This document shows positions 22,614-31,411 of a DNA stretch of 51,520 bases, piece after piece. Numbering within the stretch: the stretch's first letter is position 1; each line of letters starts with the position of its first letter. The translations under genes were made by a program, and so were the position numbers. Under the pieces are notes generated by a model that was not told the origin of the DNA, searched no databases, and saw only the letters and a list, made by a program, of their open reading frames with translations. This stretch comes from Phycisphaerae bacterium (lineage in GTDB: Bacteria; Planctomycetota; Phycisphaerae; UBA1845). The DNA lies in NCBI GenBank assembly GCA_029260075.1, contig JAJDDY010000016.1, positions 1 through 51,520 on the forward strand. Direction: 5' to 3'.

Positions 22614-24741
22614 CAATGCAGCATTGTCCTTGGCTCGCAGCCGAGCGTCCTCGCATGGGGCGAACCTGCCCGCCGTCCGACGCAAGAAACTAGGCCAGTT
22701 CTTCACCGGACTTCCGCTAGCGCGACTCTTGGCCGCCCTTGGCGTGCGCGAGCCATGTGGTACTGCCATCGACCCAATGGCTGGGACTGGCGACCTGCTT
22801 GACGCGGTCGCCGAGCGATGTCACCGAAGAGGATTAAGTTTGCAATGCGTAGACGCAATAGAGATATGTACGAAGACTGCGGCAGCATGCCGGGACCGAC
22901 TGTCCGCTTGGTCGGAACTGTCAACGGAACTGGAGCAGCACGTCCATGCGGTTTCGGCTTTCGACGCCGCGATTCTGAATAAGCTGAAGCGTGGAACATA
23001 CGACCTAGCCATCACGAACCCACCGTACGTGCGATACCAGACCGTCGCGAAGAATGACAGTAACGGCGCGGATGCCCAATCGCCGGATATGATCCGGCGT
23101 GAGTTGCTCAACGCGGTTGACGCGCTGCCGTCGAGTTCCGAGAGGCCCGTCTGGCGGGCTCTCGTTGAGGGGTACTCCGGCCTCTCAGATATGTCGGTTC
23201 CGTCGTGGCTCTTAGCCGCCATGTTCGTCAAGCCGGGGGGTGTCCTGGCCCTAGTGGCACCGGCGACTTGGCGCAGTCGTGACTACGCCGACGTTCTGCA
23301 ATACTTGATCGCCCGCTTCTTCTCACTCGATGCAGTGGTAGCAGATGTGCAACCGGGCTGGTTTTCCGATGCTCTCGTTCGGACCCATCTGGTTGTTGCC
23401 ACGCGGCTGCACGCCGAAGAGGCGAGCGTACCACTTGTAGAGCGTGAGGATGGCATGAGAAGCTACACGTGGGCGGAAATCCATCCTGACGCTCAAGCTG
23501 GCGACAGTCTGGTTGGCGCGGCCTTCCCGTCCGCTGATCCAGAAGGCGACTTCGCGCACTGGCTGTCTGCGGTGCCGACGGCTTCTCCGAGCCCCAAGGG
23601 TATTCACCTGATTAGGCGAGGCCAAGCGGATGAGATCGCTGCGGTGTTGTCAAGGTGTGATCGCTCGAACTGGGTCTCGAAGGTGGAGCCGCTAAGCTGC
23701 GACGCTCCGCTGTTCGGGAGCGTTAGCCTGTCCGTGAAATGCACTGTCCCGCATGCTCTCGGCGACGCTCTGACGCGCGTTCCGACGGCACTGACCACAT
23801 TGGAACATCTTGGCATCGAGGTCAGCCAGGGACTGCGAACGGGATGCAACGACTTCTTCTATGTCGATCTGGTCGACTTCGCCGACGAGGATTCAGCAAG
23901 GATCAGACTCAGCGCGCTCTTTGGTCGCGTCAATCTCGTCGTTCCCGCCGACATCCTTGTTCCGGTGCTGCGGCGTCAATCAGAACTCGATGCGTTCCTG
24001 AAGGGTCTGCCTCTCACTGGACGAATCCTGAACTTGGCCGGATACGTGCTGCCCGAGGACTATGCGGACGTGGATCGCGCCAAGCCGGTCTACGAGCAAC
24101 TATCGCTGACCCTGCCCGCAATCATGCCGGCAGAACTGGCCAGCCATGTGCGACAAGCTGCCGCCTCACGCAAGGGCGCCGATCCGGACGCCAACCTGAT
24201 CCCAGATCTGTCCGCAGTCAGGACGAATGTGCGGGCGGCTAGGATGGGGTGCAACCCAAAGACACCGAGGTTCTGGTACATGCTGCCTGATCTGGCTCGC
24301 CGCCACCTTCCAGACGTCTTTGTGCCGCGAATCAACCAGCGAACACCCCGAGCCATACGCAACCGTTGCGATCCGGTCGTGATCGATGCAAACTTCTCCA
24401 CGGTCTGGCCTGAAAGCGGTTGCTGGACGGCGGCGACCATCACAACGCTGCTACGCAGTTCATGGTCTCGTGCCTGCATGGAGGCTATCGGCACACCCAT
24501 GGGTGGTGGTGCCCTGAAACTTGAGGCAACCCATCTGAGGCGCCTTCCGATGCCGGCAATGGATGATGAACACATTCGGCAACTCGAATCCATCGGCGAA
24601 CCCGATCATGTAGAGGCCATCGACCGCGTCTTCGCCAGCGCACTATGGCATGATGAGCCTGATGACCGTTCCTTGTCAGATCTGATTGACAGCCTGCGCA
24701 CATTCACCAAAGTTGCCGAACAGGCCAGACAGCGAGTGTAA
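22594..24741 (+). CDS. N6-adenine DNA methyltransferase, Eco57I/TaqI-like
   Basis: A 715-residue protein. KKLGQFFTGLPLARLLAAL leads into motif I (DPMAGTG, 60-66) and motif IV NPPY (142-145). A long region with target-recognition character follows, up to the C-terminus. This order (motif I, then NPPY, then recognition) is that of gamma-class N6-adenine methylases of type I, IIG and TaqI kind. No nuclease motif is seen at the N-terminus, so it appears to be a pure methylase. The start lies within the end of the previous gene behind GGAGAAAGG, and it is followed after one base by the third methyltransferase. Confidence 0.88.
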   Translation: MQSSLCDNAALSLARSRASSHGANLPAVRRKKLGQFFTGLPLARLLAALGVREPCGTAIDPMAGTGDLLDAVAERCHRRGLSLQCVDAIEICTKTAAACRDRLSAWSELSTELEQHVHAVSAFDAAILNKLKRGTYDLAITNPPYVRYQTVAKNDSNGADAQSPDMIRRELLNAVDALPSSSERPVWRALVEGYSGLSDMSVPSWLLAAMFVKPGGVLALVAPATWRSRDYADVLQYLIARFFSLDAVVADVQPGWFSDALVRTHLVVATRLHAEEASVPLVEREDGMRSYTWAEIHPDAQAGDSLVGAAFPSADPEGDFAHWLSAVPTASPSPKGIHLIRRGQADEIAAVLSRCDRSNWVSKVEPLSCDAPLFGSVSLSVKCTVPHALGDALTRVPTALTTLEHLGIEVSQGLRTGCNDFFYVDLVDFADEDSARIRLSALFGRVNLVVPADILVPVLRRQSELDAFLKGLPLTGRILNLAGYVLPEDYADVDRAKPVYEQLSLTLPAIMPAELASHVRQAAASRKGADPDANLIPDLSAVRTNVRAARMGCNPKTPRFWYMLPDLARRHLPDVFVPRINQRTPRAIRNRCDPVVIDANFSTVWPESGCWTAATITTLLRSSWSRACMEAIGTPMGGGALKLEATHLRRLPMPAMDDEHIRQLESIGEPDHVEAIDRVFASALWHDEPDDRSLSDLIDSLRTFTKVAEQARQRV

Positions 24742-24742
24742 C

Positions 24743-27700
24743 ATGCCAAACCAGCTCACATCGGCTCGACAAATGATCTCTCGGTGCCGTCGCCTACGCG
24801 ATGAGGGTCGGCCCGAAGCCGTTCTGCGTAGCGAGCTGGCATCGCGTTTGCGGCAGATATTCCCTGAAGATGCGGACCAGGCTTGGATCGACCATTATAC
24901 GGAGGGAACCGAAGCATTCACTCAAATTGCCAAGATCGACGGAACCACCGCTTCGCGGTTCATCGACAACCTGATCCGATCCACGGTTATCGAATACGAG
25001 ACCGACCTGCGGCTCGAAGCTCGCTGGATACAAGGCTACAAGCAGGTCAAGGAGTATGCGGCTGGAACGGTACGCTCAGGCGTCCCGGTGTCGGAAGTGC
25101 GTGGAATTCTGTCGGACACCATTGATTGGCACGTCTACGATGTCGGAGTCGCGGATGGTGTTTCCCCCGATGAGTGCACACATGATGACATAACACTGTC
25201 GGAAGTGGAAACCTTCAGCGCCGATGTGGCAGACGAGACGACGGCGCAGCGTTTCGTCGAGTTTCTCAGGAGGAATCTGGCGAGGGAGCAGTCACGCCCG
25301 GTCACTGCGACGTTCATCGCTGGCGACCTTGGGCTCGAAAGCCCCGCATATGATCGGCACGTTCAGGCTCTCATGAGACTGGTCGAGGACGGACGGTCCG
25401 CAGACGAATCCATCGCCTTGGCCACCGATCTGTGGTCTCGGTTCGTTGACTACCTCGAACACGCCGACGGTGAGTTTCGAGCGTCAGCGTATGTTGACGA
25501 GGCCTACATCGCGATCCTCGCAAGGCTGCTGTGCGCGAACATCCTAGAGCAACGAGCATGCCTCAGTGACGATACGGAATTGTCCGACATCCTAACCGGG
25601 CACTACTTCGAGAGCCGATTCCATCTTCACAACATGGTCGAGCAAGACTACTTCGGCTGGATGCTGCGGCCGGAGCATCTGCCTCAAGTACTGCCAATTG
25701 CTGGTGAGATGCAGGTCGATCTGTATGCCTATGATTTCTCGCTCATCAGCGAGGAAGATTTGTTCGGCCGATTGATGGCGCAACTGGCGCGAAGGGCGCA
25801 GCGCAAGCTTCTCGGTCAGGAATGGACACCCCAATGGATTGCGCGTGCGCTGGCGGAGAAGTGCATCTCCCTCATCTCCGGCGATGAATTCCCCTGTTTC
25901 ATCGATATGTGCTGCGGATCGGGATCGATCGTGGCGGAGGTAATCAAGGCGACGAAGGCGGCTCGGCCCGCCGCGCAATTTGGGGAATTGGTCTCGGCGG
26001 TAACGGGATTCGACATCGATCCGTTGGCCGTCATGCTCGCAAAGACCACCTGGGTCGTCACGCTTGCCAACGAGATACGTTCTTCGTCAATGCTGACCAC
26101 CGTGCCCATCTACCACGCCGACTCGCTGTTCGCGGTCACGCCGATTACCCGCAATATGCCGATGCCCGGAGAGGCCAACGAGATCATCGTAGAACTCGAC
26201 GGGAAGAGACTCTCGCTCCCCGCGATGCTGATCAGTCCGACCTTCCGGCCACTCTTCGACGGCATCGTGGACTGGTGCTATGACGAGGCGCGTAGTGCTC
26301 AGGAATCGGGAAACGTCGTAGGGGTCACCCATGCTCGCGCCGTACAACTGGTCGAGGCCCTCGCTGGCAGAAGTGGCATGGAGCTCCAGGACGAAGAGAA
26401 GAGCCAGATCGGAACGTCGGTGTATGAGCTCGCGCACCGGATGGGCGAACTCGCGGCACGCAACCGAAACGGCATTTGGGCATTCATTCTCCGCAACACG
26501 TACAGGCCGGGACTTCTTGCGGGCCAGTTCAACGGCGTCGTCTCAAACCCACCCTGGTTAGCGATGAGTCAGTTTGCGGACAACCCCTACAAGGAGCATC
26601 TGGCGGAGCGAGCACGGTCCTATGGAATCAAGCCGGGCGGCGCGGCGCACCTCCACCTGGAACTGGCCACGACGCATCTGCTTCATGCGGTGGATCGATA
26701 TCTCAAGACCGGGGCGGCGGTAGCGTGCCTCGTTCCTGGCACTATATTCAACGGGCAACACCATGCGAAACTACGCGACGCCAAGTACCTGGATGCTGAT
26801 CGTCCTGTTCCGTTTGAACTCCAAGAGGTTTGGAGTATCCCCGCTGGCACGTTCAAGATTCGCTCTGCTGCAATCGTTGGATTGAAGCGTGCTACCGCCA
26901 CGGCAGTGGCTCGGACCGATCCGACTGGCATGGTTGCATCTGCCGGTGAGGTCCGAACCGTTTCCCTGACCGTGCGCCACCTCGGTAGCCGCACAGCCTG
27001 GGTACTCGGTGGCTCGACATCGACCGTCGGGACTGGAACCGATGAAGTCCCGCCACAGGGGGCAGATCTCATGCCCCGCCCCGGTGTGTGCGTCGAGGTC
27101 ACCGATCGCAGGGGTACCGAATGGCGCGTCAAGACACCGACCCGAAACGATGCGAGCTACTTTGCCGTGAAAGACGCAAAGAAGCTCCAAGCCAAGATGT
27201 TCAATGGCTCCGTCGCGGCCTGCTTCATTCACCGGATGGCTCAGTCCCTCAATTTGCTGCCGTTCACGCTGGACGGGAACTTTGTGCAGATCGCCATTCC
27301 CGCGCGACGGGACGACGAGGGGCAATGGGAGATCATGGATGCAGCGGCTATTCGCACTGCCGGATTCAGCCAGACGGCGCGTAGATTCCAACGGATCGAT
27401 CGCGCGATGGCCGACGATAATGTCGTCAAGCCGTTGCACGAGAAGATTGACGAACGGCGGAAACTAAGCCTTCAGGTCTTTCCTCCGGATCAGTATCTCG
27501 TCCTGAACGGCGCAGGCGGCGGCGTGGCGTGCGCGGCCATGCTCTCGCTGGCGGAGTCGCCGAACATCGTCATCGACCAAACGCTCTACTGGAGTCTAGT
27601 CGCCAGCAAGGACGAAGCCTGGTATCGCGTGGGCCTCATCAACACGGACGTCCTCACTCTGGCCATCCGCGAGTTCAACCCAGAGGGCGAACTCGGCCCT

Positions 27701-27958
27701 CGGCACCTGCACACGCTGCCGAACCGCGTGATTCCGCCGTTCGACTCTGCAAGTTTCGACCATGCAGAAGTCAGAGACCTAGCGGAGCGGCTATCCAGGC
27801 TGGCCGACCCGCTCATCGCGGCGGACAAGAGCATTGCCGATCCGACAAGGCCGATTGCGAGCCGCAGACGTCGACTGCGGAATGAACTGAAGAAGCTGGC
27901 AGAGTTTACAGCATTGGAAGACGCTAGCGCGGCAGTGCTGGGCGTGGCATCGCCGTAG
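24743..27958 (+). CDS. Large N6-adenine methyltransferase with N-terminal extension
   Basis: A 1071-residue protein. Residues 1-370 form an N-terminal extension. Within it, FIDNLIRSTVIEYETDL (D75, E84, E86) followed by GYKQVKEY resembles the core of PD-(D/E)XK-type domains in type IIG enzymes, but the usual lysine is replaced by glutamate. Motif I (DMCCGSG) begins at 388 and motif IV (NPPW) at 602. The rest is recognition-like and ends in a basic helix. It may be a type IIG-like enzyme or a BREX PglX-style large methylase. It starts one base after the previous stop. Confidence 0.87.
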   Translation: MPNQLTSARQMISRCRRLRDEGRPEAVLRSELASRLRQIFPEDADQAWIDHYTEGTEAFTQIAKIDGTTASRFIDNLIRSTVIEYETDLRLEARWIQGYKQVKEYAAGTVRSGVPVSEVRGILSDTIDWHVYDVGVADGVSPDECTHDDITLSEVETFSADVADETTAQRFVEFLRRNLAREQSRPVTATFIAGDLGLESPAYDRHVQALMRLVEDGRSADESIALATDLWSRFVDYLEHADGEFRASAYVDEAYIAILARLLCANILEQRACLSDDTELSDILTGHYFESRFHLHNMVEQDYFGWMLRPEHLPQVLPIAGEMQVDLYAYDFSLISEEDLFGRLMAQLARRAQRKLLGQEWTPQWIARALAEKCISLISGDEFPCFIDMCCGSGSIVAEVIKATKAARPAAQFGELVSAVTGFDIDPLAVMLAKTTWVVTLANEIRSSSMLTTVPIYHADSLFAVTPITRNMPMPGEANEIIVELDGKRLSLPAMLISPTFRPLFDGIVDWCYDEARSAQESGNVVGVTHARAVQLVEALAGRSGMELQDEEKSQIGTSVYELAHRMGELAARNRNGIWAFILRNTYRPGLLAGQFNGVVSNPPWLAMSQFADNPYKEHLAERARSYGIKPGGAAHLHLELATTHLLHAVDRYLKTGAAVACLVPGTIFNGQHHAKLRDAKYLDADRPVPFELQEVWSIPAGTFKIRSAAIVGLKRATATAVARTDPTGMVASAGEVRTVSLTVRHLGSRTAWVLGGSTSTVGTGTDEVPPQGADLMPRPGVCVEVTDRRGTEWRVKTPTRNDASYFAVKDAKKLQAKMFNGSVAACFIHRMAQSLNLLPFTLDGNFVQIAIPARRDDEGQWEIMDAAAIRTAGFSQTARRFQRIDRAMADDNVVKPLHEKIDERRKLSLQVFPPDQYLVLNGAGGGVACAAMLSLAESPNIVIDQTLYWSLVASKDEAWYRVGLINTDVLTLAIREFNPEGELGPRHLHTLPNRVIPPFDSASFDHAEVRDLAERLSRLADPLIAADKSIADPTRPIASRRRRLRNELKKLAEFTALEDASAAVLGVASP

Positions 27959-27992
27959 CAGATGGATGCGCGCCGTTCAGGAGCCACATGTG

Positions 27993-29063
27993 ATGTTCGT
28001 GCTACAGAACGGAGCGGCACCGAACCAGGTGTTGTTTGCATTCAATGATGTTACGCATGCCGGGTTGTTGCAGGCACGGTGGGCAGTGGCCTATGTAACG
28101 GCCAGGGGATCTAGAAGACTCCACGACCATCTCGGATACCTCATCGGTAGCGATGGATGGCGGTGTGCCGAAAAGACCCTCGTGACCTGCTTTGATTACG
28201 GGATTACTGAGCCGAGTGCGCTCAGATATTTGATGGATGAAGCTGGGTTTGCCGTTTTGGTCCACGATGTCGCTATTCTTGAGAGGTCGCGCCTCAGGCC
28301 TCTCTGCGCCTTTCATCCCAAAGGGTACTTTTTCGTTTATTCCGATCGTGCTGCCGCCGTCATCGGATCAGCGAATCTAACGGAAGCGGCCCTTGTTTCC
28401 AACACAGAGATAGTCTGTGCGTCGAACGAATTGACGATTGATGCCTGCAACTCTCTATGGGAGAGAATATGCGCGGAAACGACACCTTTGGACGGCGAGT
28501 TGCTCAACGCGTACGAGGTGCGGCGAGGCGAGTTGCCCGCCGATACCGGAGAGGCTGAGGGCGAGCCCGAACCAGAGGCAGAGGTCGAAGCCACCCAGGT
28601 GCCGGTGTTGTGGCATGAGCTGGAGGGTGGTCGCGTACGACTAGGGGAGTACCGCCAACTGTGGATTGATGCGGGTTCCATGTCGTCGGGAGGGTCGCGC
28701 AATCAACTTGAACTGCCGAGAGGGGCGAACCAGTTCTTCGGGTTTCGGTTCACCGAATACGGTAATGACCACGAGACAATCGGGCAGCCGCGATTGGTGG
28801 CCGGGACAAGAGCGTGGACGAATCGGTATCTGACATGGCATGGTGAAAATGGGATGGAGAGACTGAATCTCCCGACGCGTGCGAAGGGAGGCTTCAACTA
28901 CTCTGACACCGCAATCCTGTTTCGTCGAAGGCGTAACGGGTTCGAGCTCAATGTAGCGGCTTGGGATGATCCGGCGGCGGTCGCCTGGAGGAGAGCGTCA
29001 ATTCAAGCGGGTCGCGTTTTCCGACTGGGTGGAAACTCTAACCGCACTTGCGGCCTGTTCTGA
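27993..29063 (+). CDS. Phospholipase D-type nuclease (NgoFVII-like)
   Basis: A 356-residue protein. The start at 27993 follows AGGAG by nine bases. The PLD signature is seen once: H108-P-K110, then S117, D118 and GSAN (125-128) in FHPKGYFFV..AVIGSANLTEA. Single-motif members act as dimers, like the BfiI and NgoFVII restriction nucleases. An acidic linker (EAEGEPEPEAEVEA) at about 180-200 leads to a C-terminal domain that may bind DNA. It closes the methyltransferase operon and is its most probable cutting enzyme. DISARM also has a PLD protein, but its helicase genes are absent here. Confidence 0.85.
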   Translation: MFVLQNGAAPNQVLFAFNDVTHAGLLQARWAVAYVTARGSRRLHDHLGYLIGSDGWRCAEKTLVTCFDYGITEPSALRYLMDEAGFAVLVHDVAILERSRLRPLCAFHPKGYFFVYSDRAAAVIGSANLTEAALVSNTEIVCASNELTIDACNSLWERICAETTPLDGELLNAYEVRRGELPADTGEAEGEPEPEAEVEATQVPVLWHELEGGRVRLGEYRQLWIDAGSMSSGGSRNQLELPRGANQFFGFRFTEYGNDHETIGQPRLVAGTRAWTNRYLTWHGENGMERLNLPTRAKGGFNYSDTAILFRRRRNGFELNVAAWDDPAAVAWRRASIQAGRVFRLGGNSNRTCGLF

Positions 29064-29258
29064 GGGGTCCATGCTCGACGAGTTCGGGCCAAACTAAGAT
29101 TCCGCAGTTTGACAGACATGCGCATCCTTGCTCAAGACGAGGACTTGTGCCGCTTTGGCAACCGTCAGCTATCTGCATAACCTGGACATGGCCGCGGCAA
29201 AACTGGGGACATAACGCCCGATGCGCGTTATCATCGTCGTCGAGAACGGTAGATGTTT

Positions 29259-31049
29259 TCACAGCATCGCACCGATTCGCTGAAGCCAGCCCTTTACTTC
29301 GCCGCCTGCATCCCGTGCCTCAACGCGCTCGACCGTCATCGCTGGGAATGCTTGCGCAGCAAGCTTCTTTTTCGCCGTCTTGCTGTTCCACCCTCTCTCA
29401 CGTCCCACGAGGGCGGAAACGTCATCGGTGTCGCCGAACGTTACGGTGCAGCCTAGCCCCTCCTGGATGGCGTCCGGGTGGAGGTAGTTCTCAATCTCGC
29501 GTTTCGTCGTCTGTACGCCCCATGAGCGATCGCCTCTTGCATTGACCTGCGCGATCGCCTTCCCATAAACCTGAACGTCATTGTCGTAGATGTGCACCTC
29601 AGGTTTGCCAAGGGGCCGCAAATAATGCTCGTTGACCCAATGACACAGCGTACCACCGCCTAGCACCACGAAAGCGATCCGCGTGTCCTGATCCAGATCC
29701 GGTACGGACGCGTCGTCAGCGTGCAGAATGCGACTAAGACACTTGAGCGCCATCACGTCGGTTGGGCCCTCCACACACACGAGGACGCCGACGCGGTTGT
29801 CGGGTACAACGCCGAGAGTTTGAGTGACCCGCTCGAAAACCGCGTCGTTACCTTCCTCGGCGATACGCCGTCCGTCCGGTGCTCGCGAAACAAAGCGGAA
29901 ACTGTCGAGGGGCAGGTAGTTAGCAAAGCTCGGGCTGTGCGTGCTCAGCAGGACCTGGCAACCAGACTCTGCTGCCAGATCCTGAAATGATTCCAACAGT
30001 AACCGCTGGTTGTGTGGGTGCTGCGACGTCTCCGGCTCCTCGATCGCGTAGATGATGTTCCTGCTGGTTCCCTCAGCCAAGCGGCGCTCTGCCTCAGCGC
30101 GAAAGAAGCTCACCAGGATCAAGCGGCGTACGCCACTGCCACGCTTGTTGACGGGAATTCCGTCGTCGCTGTTGAGCGACAGCGAGAACAATCCCGACCA
30201 CTTGGGGTCCGATTTGAACGCGGGTGTGAGCTGCTGCGCCAGCGCTGGATCGAGTTTCGCCAGCACACCGTGCGTCCGCTCGGCGACTTCGACGGCCTTC
30301 TCTCGGACGGCGTCGACGATCTCGGAGAGCTTATCCTGAATCCCTGGCTCGCCCAATGCCGCCGCAACGGCCAGCTTCATCGGATCTTGGACTTCGGCAT
30401 CCGAGTCACGGCTCGGGCGGTCACTCTGGAAGACCGCAAATAGCGGAAGATGGAGGTTGAGCTTGTCCCAGATCCGTTTTCCATCCTCTTTTGCAACTGG
30501 GATTTCGACGTCCACTAACTGAAGGTTCGGGCAATGCCCCCAGATCGCCCGGCGAATCGAGACATTGCTATTCAACTGGACGTTGTCTTCTGGGATTCCG
30601 AGGTCCCGCAGTCGCTTCTTCAGGTTTGCGATGGTCAACGAGAGCAGATCCCCGTAGCTATCGGCAGTGGGGTGGTGAGCGCAGACGAACACTTCCTCCT
30701 TTGCCTTGACACTGCCACAGCCGAACCGCTTCTTGATGCGCAGGCGTCCGCTCTGCGTGAGCAGGTGCTCCTGGGCAAGGCCGGTCTCGGCCTGGGCATC
30801 AAGAACAAGAGGCTCAGGCAGATCGGAGAACTCGCAAGTGATCTCCACGGTGTCGCCCTCTGCGTGGACGTTTAGATCACCCGGCTCGATCTTCACGATG
30901 TCGTTATTGAAGAAGATCTCGAGCGCCTCAAGCACGCTCGATTTCCCGACGTCGTTGCGTCCGATGATCGTAGTGAGGTCACCGACTCGGATCTCGGTTT
31001 CCTCCCGAAACGCGCGGAAGCTCTTGAGTGAGATGGATTCGAGCCTCAT
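29259..31049 (-). CDS. OLD-family ATPase/TOPRIM nuclease
   Basis: A 596-residue protein. It starts at MRLESISLKSFRAFREETEI with Walker A GRNDVGKS (30-37). The ABC-type signature region (KRGSGVRRLILVSFF) and Walker B (IYAIEEPETSQHP) follow. The C-terminal part is a TOPRIM domain: E427 in VEGPTDV, D489 and D491 in YDND, and REIENYL (517-523). OLD nucleases nick or cut DNA and take part in phage exclusion, sometimes with a helicase partner (Gabija). No helicase is adjacent here. The ATG overlaps the stop of the HsdM-like ORF as ATGA. Confidence 0.9.
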   Translation of the reverse strand: MRLESISLKSFRAFREETEIRVGDLTTIIGRNDVGKSSVLEALEIFFNNDIVKIEPGDLNVHAEGDTVEITCEFSDLPEPLVLDAQAETGLAQEHLLTQSGRLRIKKRFGCGSVKAKEEVFVCAHHPTADSYGDLLSLTIANLKKRLRDLGIPEDNVQLNSNVSIRRAIWGHCPNLQLVDVEIPVAKEDGKRIWDKLNLHLPLFAVFQSDRPSRDSDAEVQDPMKLAVAAALGEPGIQDKLSEIVDAVREKAVEVAERTHGVLAKLDPALAQQLTPAFKSDPKWSGLFSLSLNSDDGIPVNKRGSGVRRLILVSFFRAEAERRLAEGTSRNIIYAIEEPETSQHPHNQRLLLESFQDLAAESGCQVLLSTHSPSFANYLPLDSFRFVSRAPDGRRIAEEGNDAVFERVTQTLGVVPDNRVGVLVCVEGPTDVMALKCLSRILHADDASVPDLDQDTRIAFVVLGGGTLCHWVNEHYLRPLGKPEVHIYDNDVQVYGKAIAQVNARGDRSWGVQTTKREIENYLHPDAIQEGLGCTVTFGDTDDVSALVGRERGWNSKTAKKKLAAQAFPAMTVERVEARDAGGEVKGWLQRIGAML

Positions 31050-31405
31050 ATAGTCACCCCTTCTGGGCTGTACGCGGGCTCGTCTGCCCCGTTCAGCATC
31101 ACACGGAACTTGCGGCGGCACAACCGTGGCCCAGTCGACGTGTCCCTGATCCGACCTGCTGTTGATGGGATCGTCGATAGCCTCATATGGTCACAATGCA
31201 TAGCGAAACTGCTCATCATGTGTTGATCGATATCGTGTGCCGGTGAACGCTGACGCCCGAGACGGACCTCGTCCGAGCATCGCTTGAGAGAGAGCAAACC
31301 GAATATGTAGTCCTTGTAGGTCACGGCGTCCGTCCCCTCGCGGCGCAAGATGTCAGCGGCGCCGCAGAGGTGGCGTTCGAGTTTAGCGAGTGAGAGCTTG
31401 GCCAT
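31046..31405 (-). CDS. HsdM N-terminal chimera
   Basis: A 119-residue frame. Its first 46 residues match the N-terminal helical domain of type I methylase subunit HsdM (MAKLSLAKLERHLCGAADIL, TYKDYIFGLLSLKRCSDE). After this the HsdM similarity stops and unrelated sequence follows up to a TGA that overlaps the OLD start. The methylase catalytic domain is absent. It is either the scar of a deleted hsdM gene or a retained small protein, and its two tight junctions (6 bases after the YhaN-like stop, ATGA with OLD) leave the second option open. Confidence 0.65.
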   Translation of the reverse strand: MAKLSLAKLERHLCGAADILRREGTDAVTYKDYIFGLLSLKRCSDEVRLGRQRSPAHDIDQHMMSSFAMHCDHMRLSTIPSTAGRIRDTSTGPRLCRRKFRVMLNGADEPAYSPEGVTI

Positions 31406-31411
31406 GAGCGA

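Noticed and set aside
20505-29063. DISARM or BREX system
   Set aside because: No DrmA helicase, DrmB DUF1998, PglZ, BrxC or Lon-like gene is present; only the methylase and PLD types overlap.
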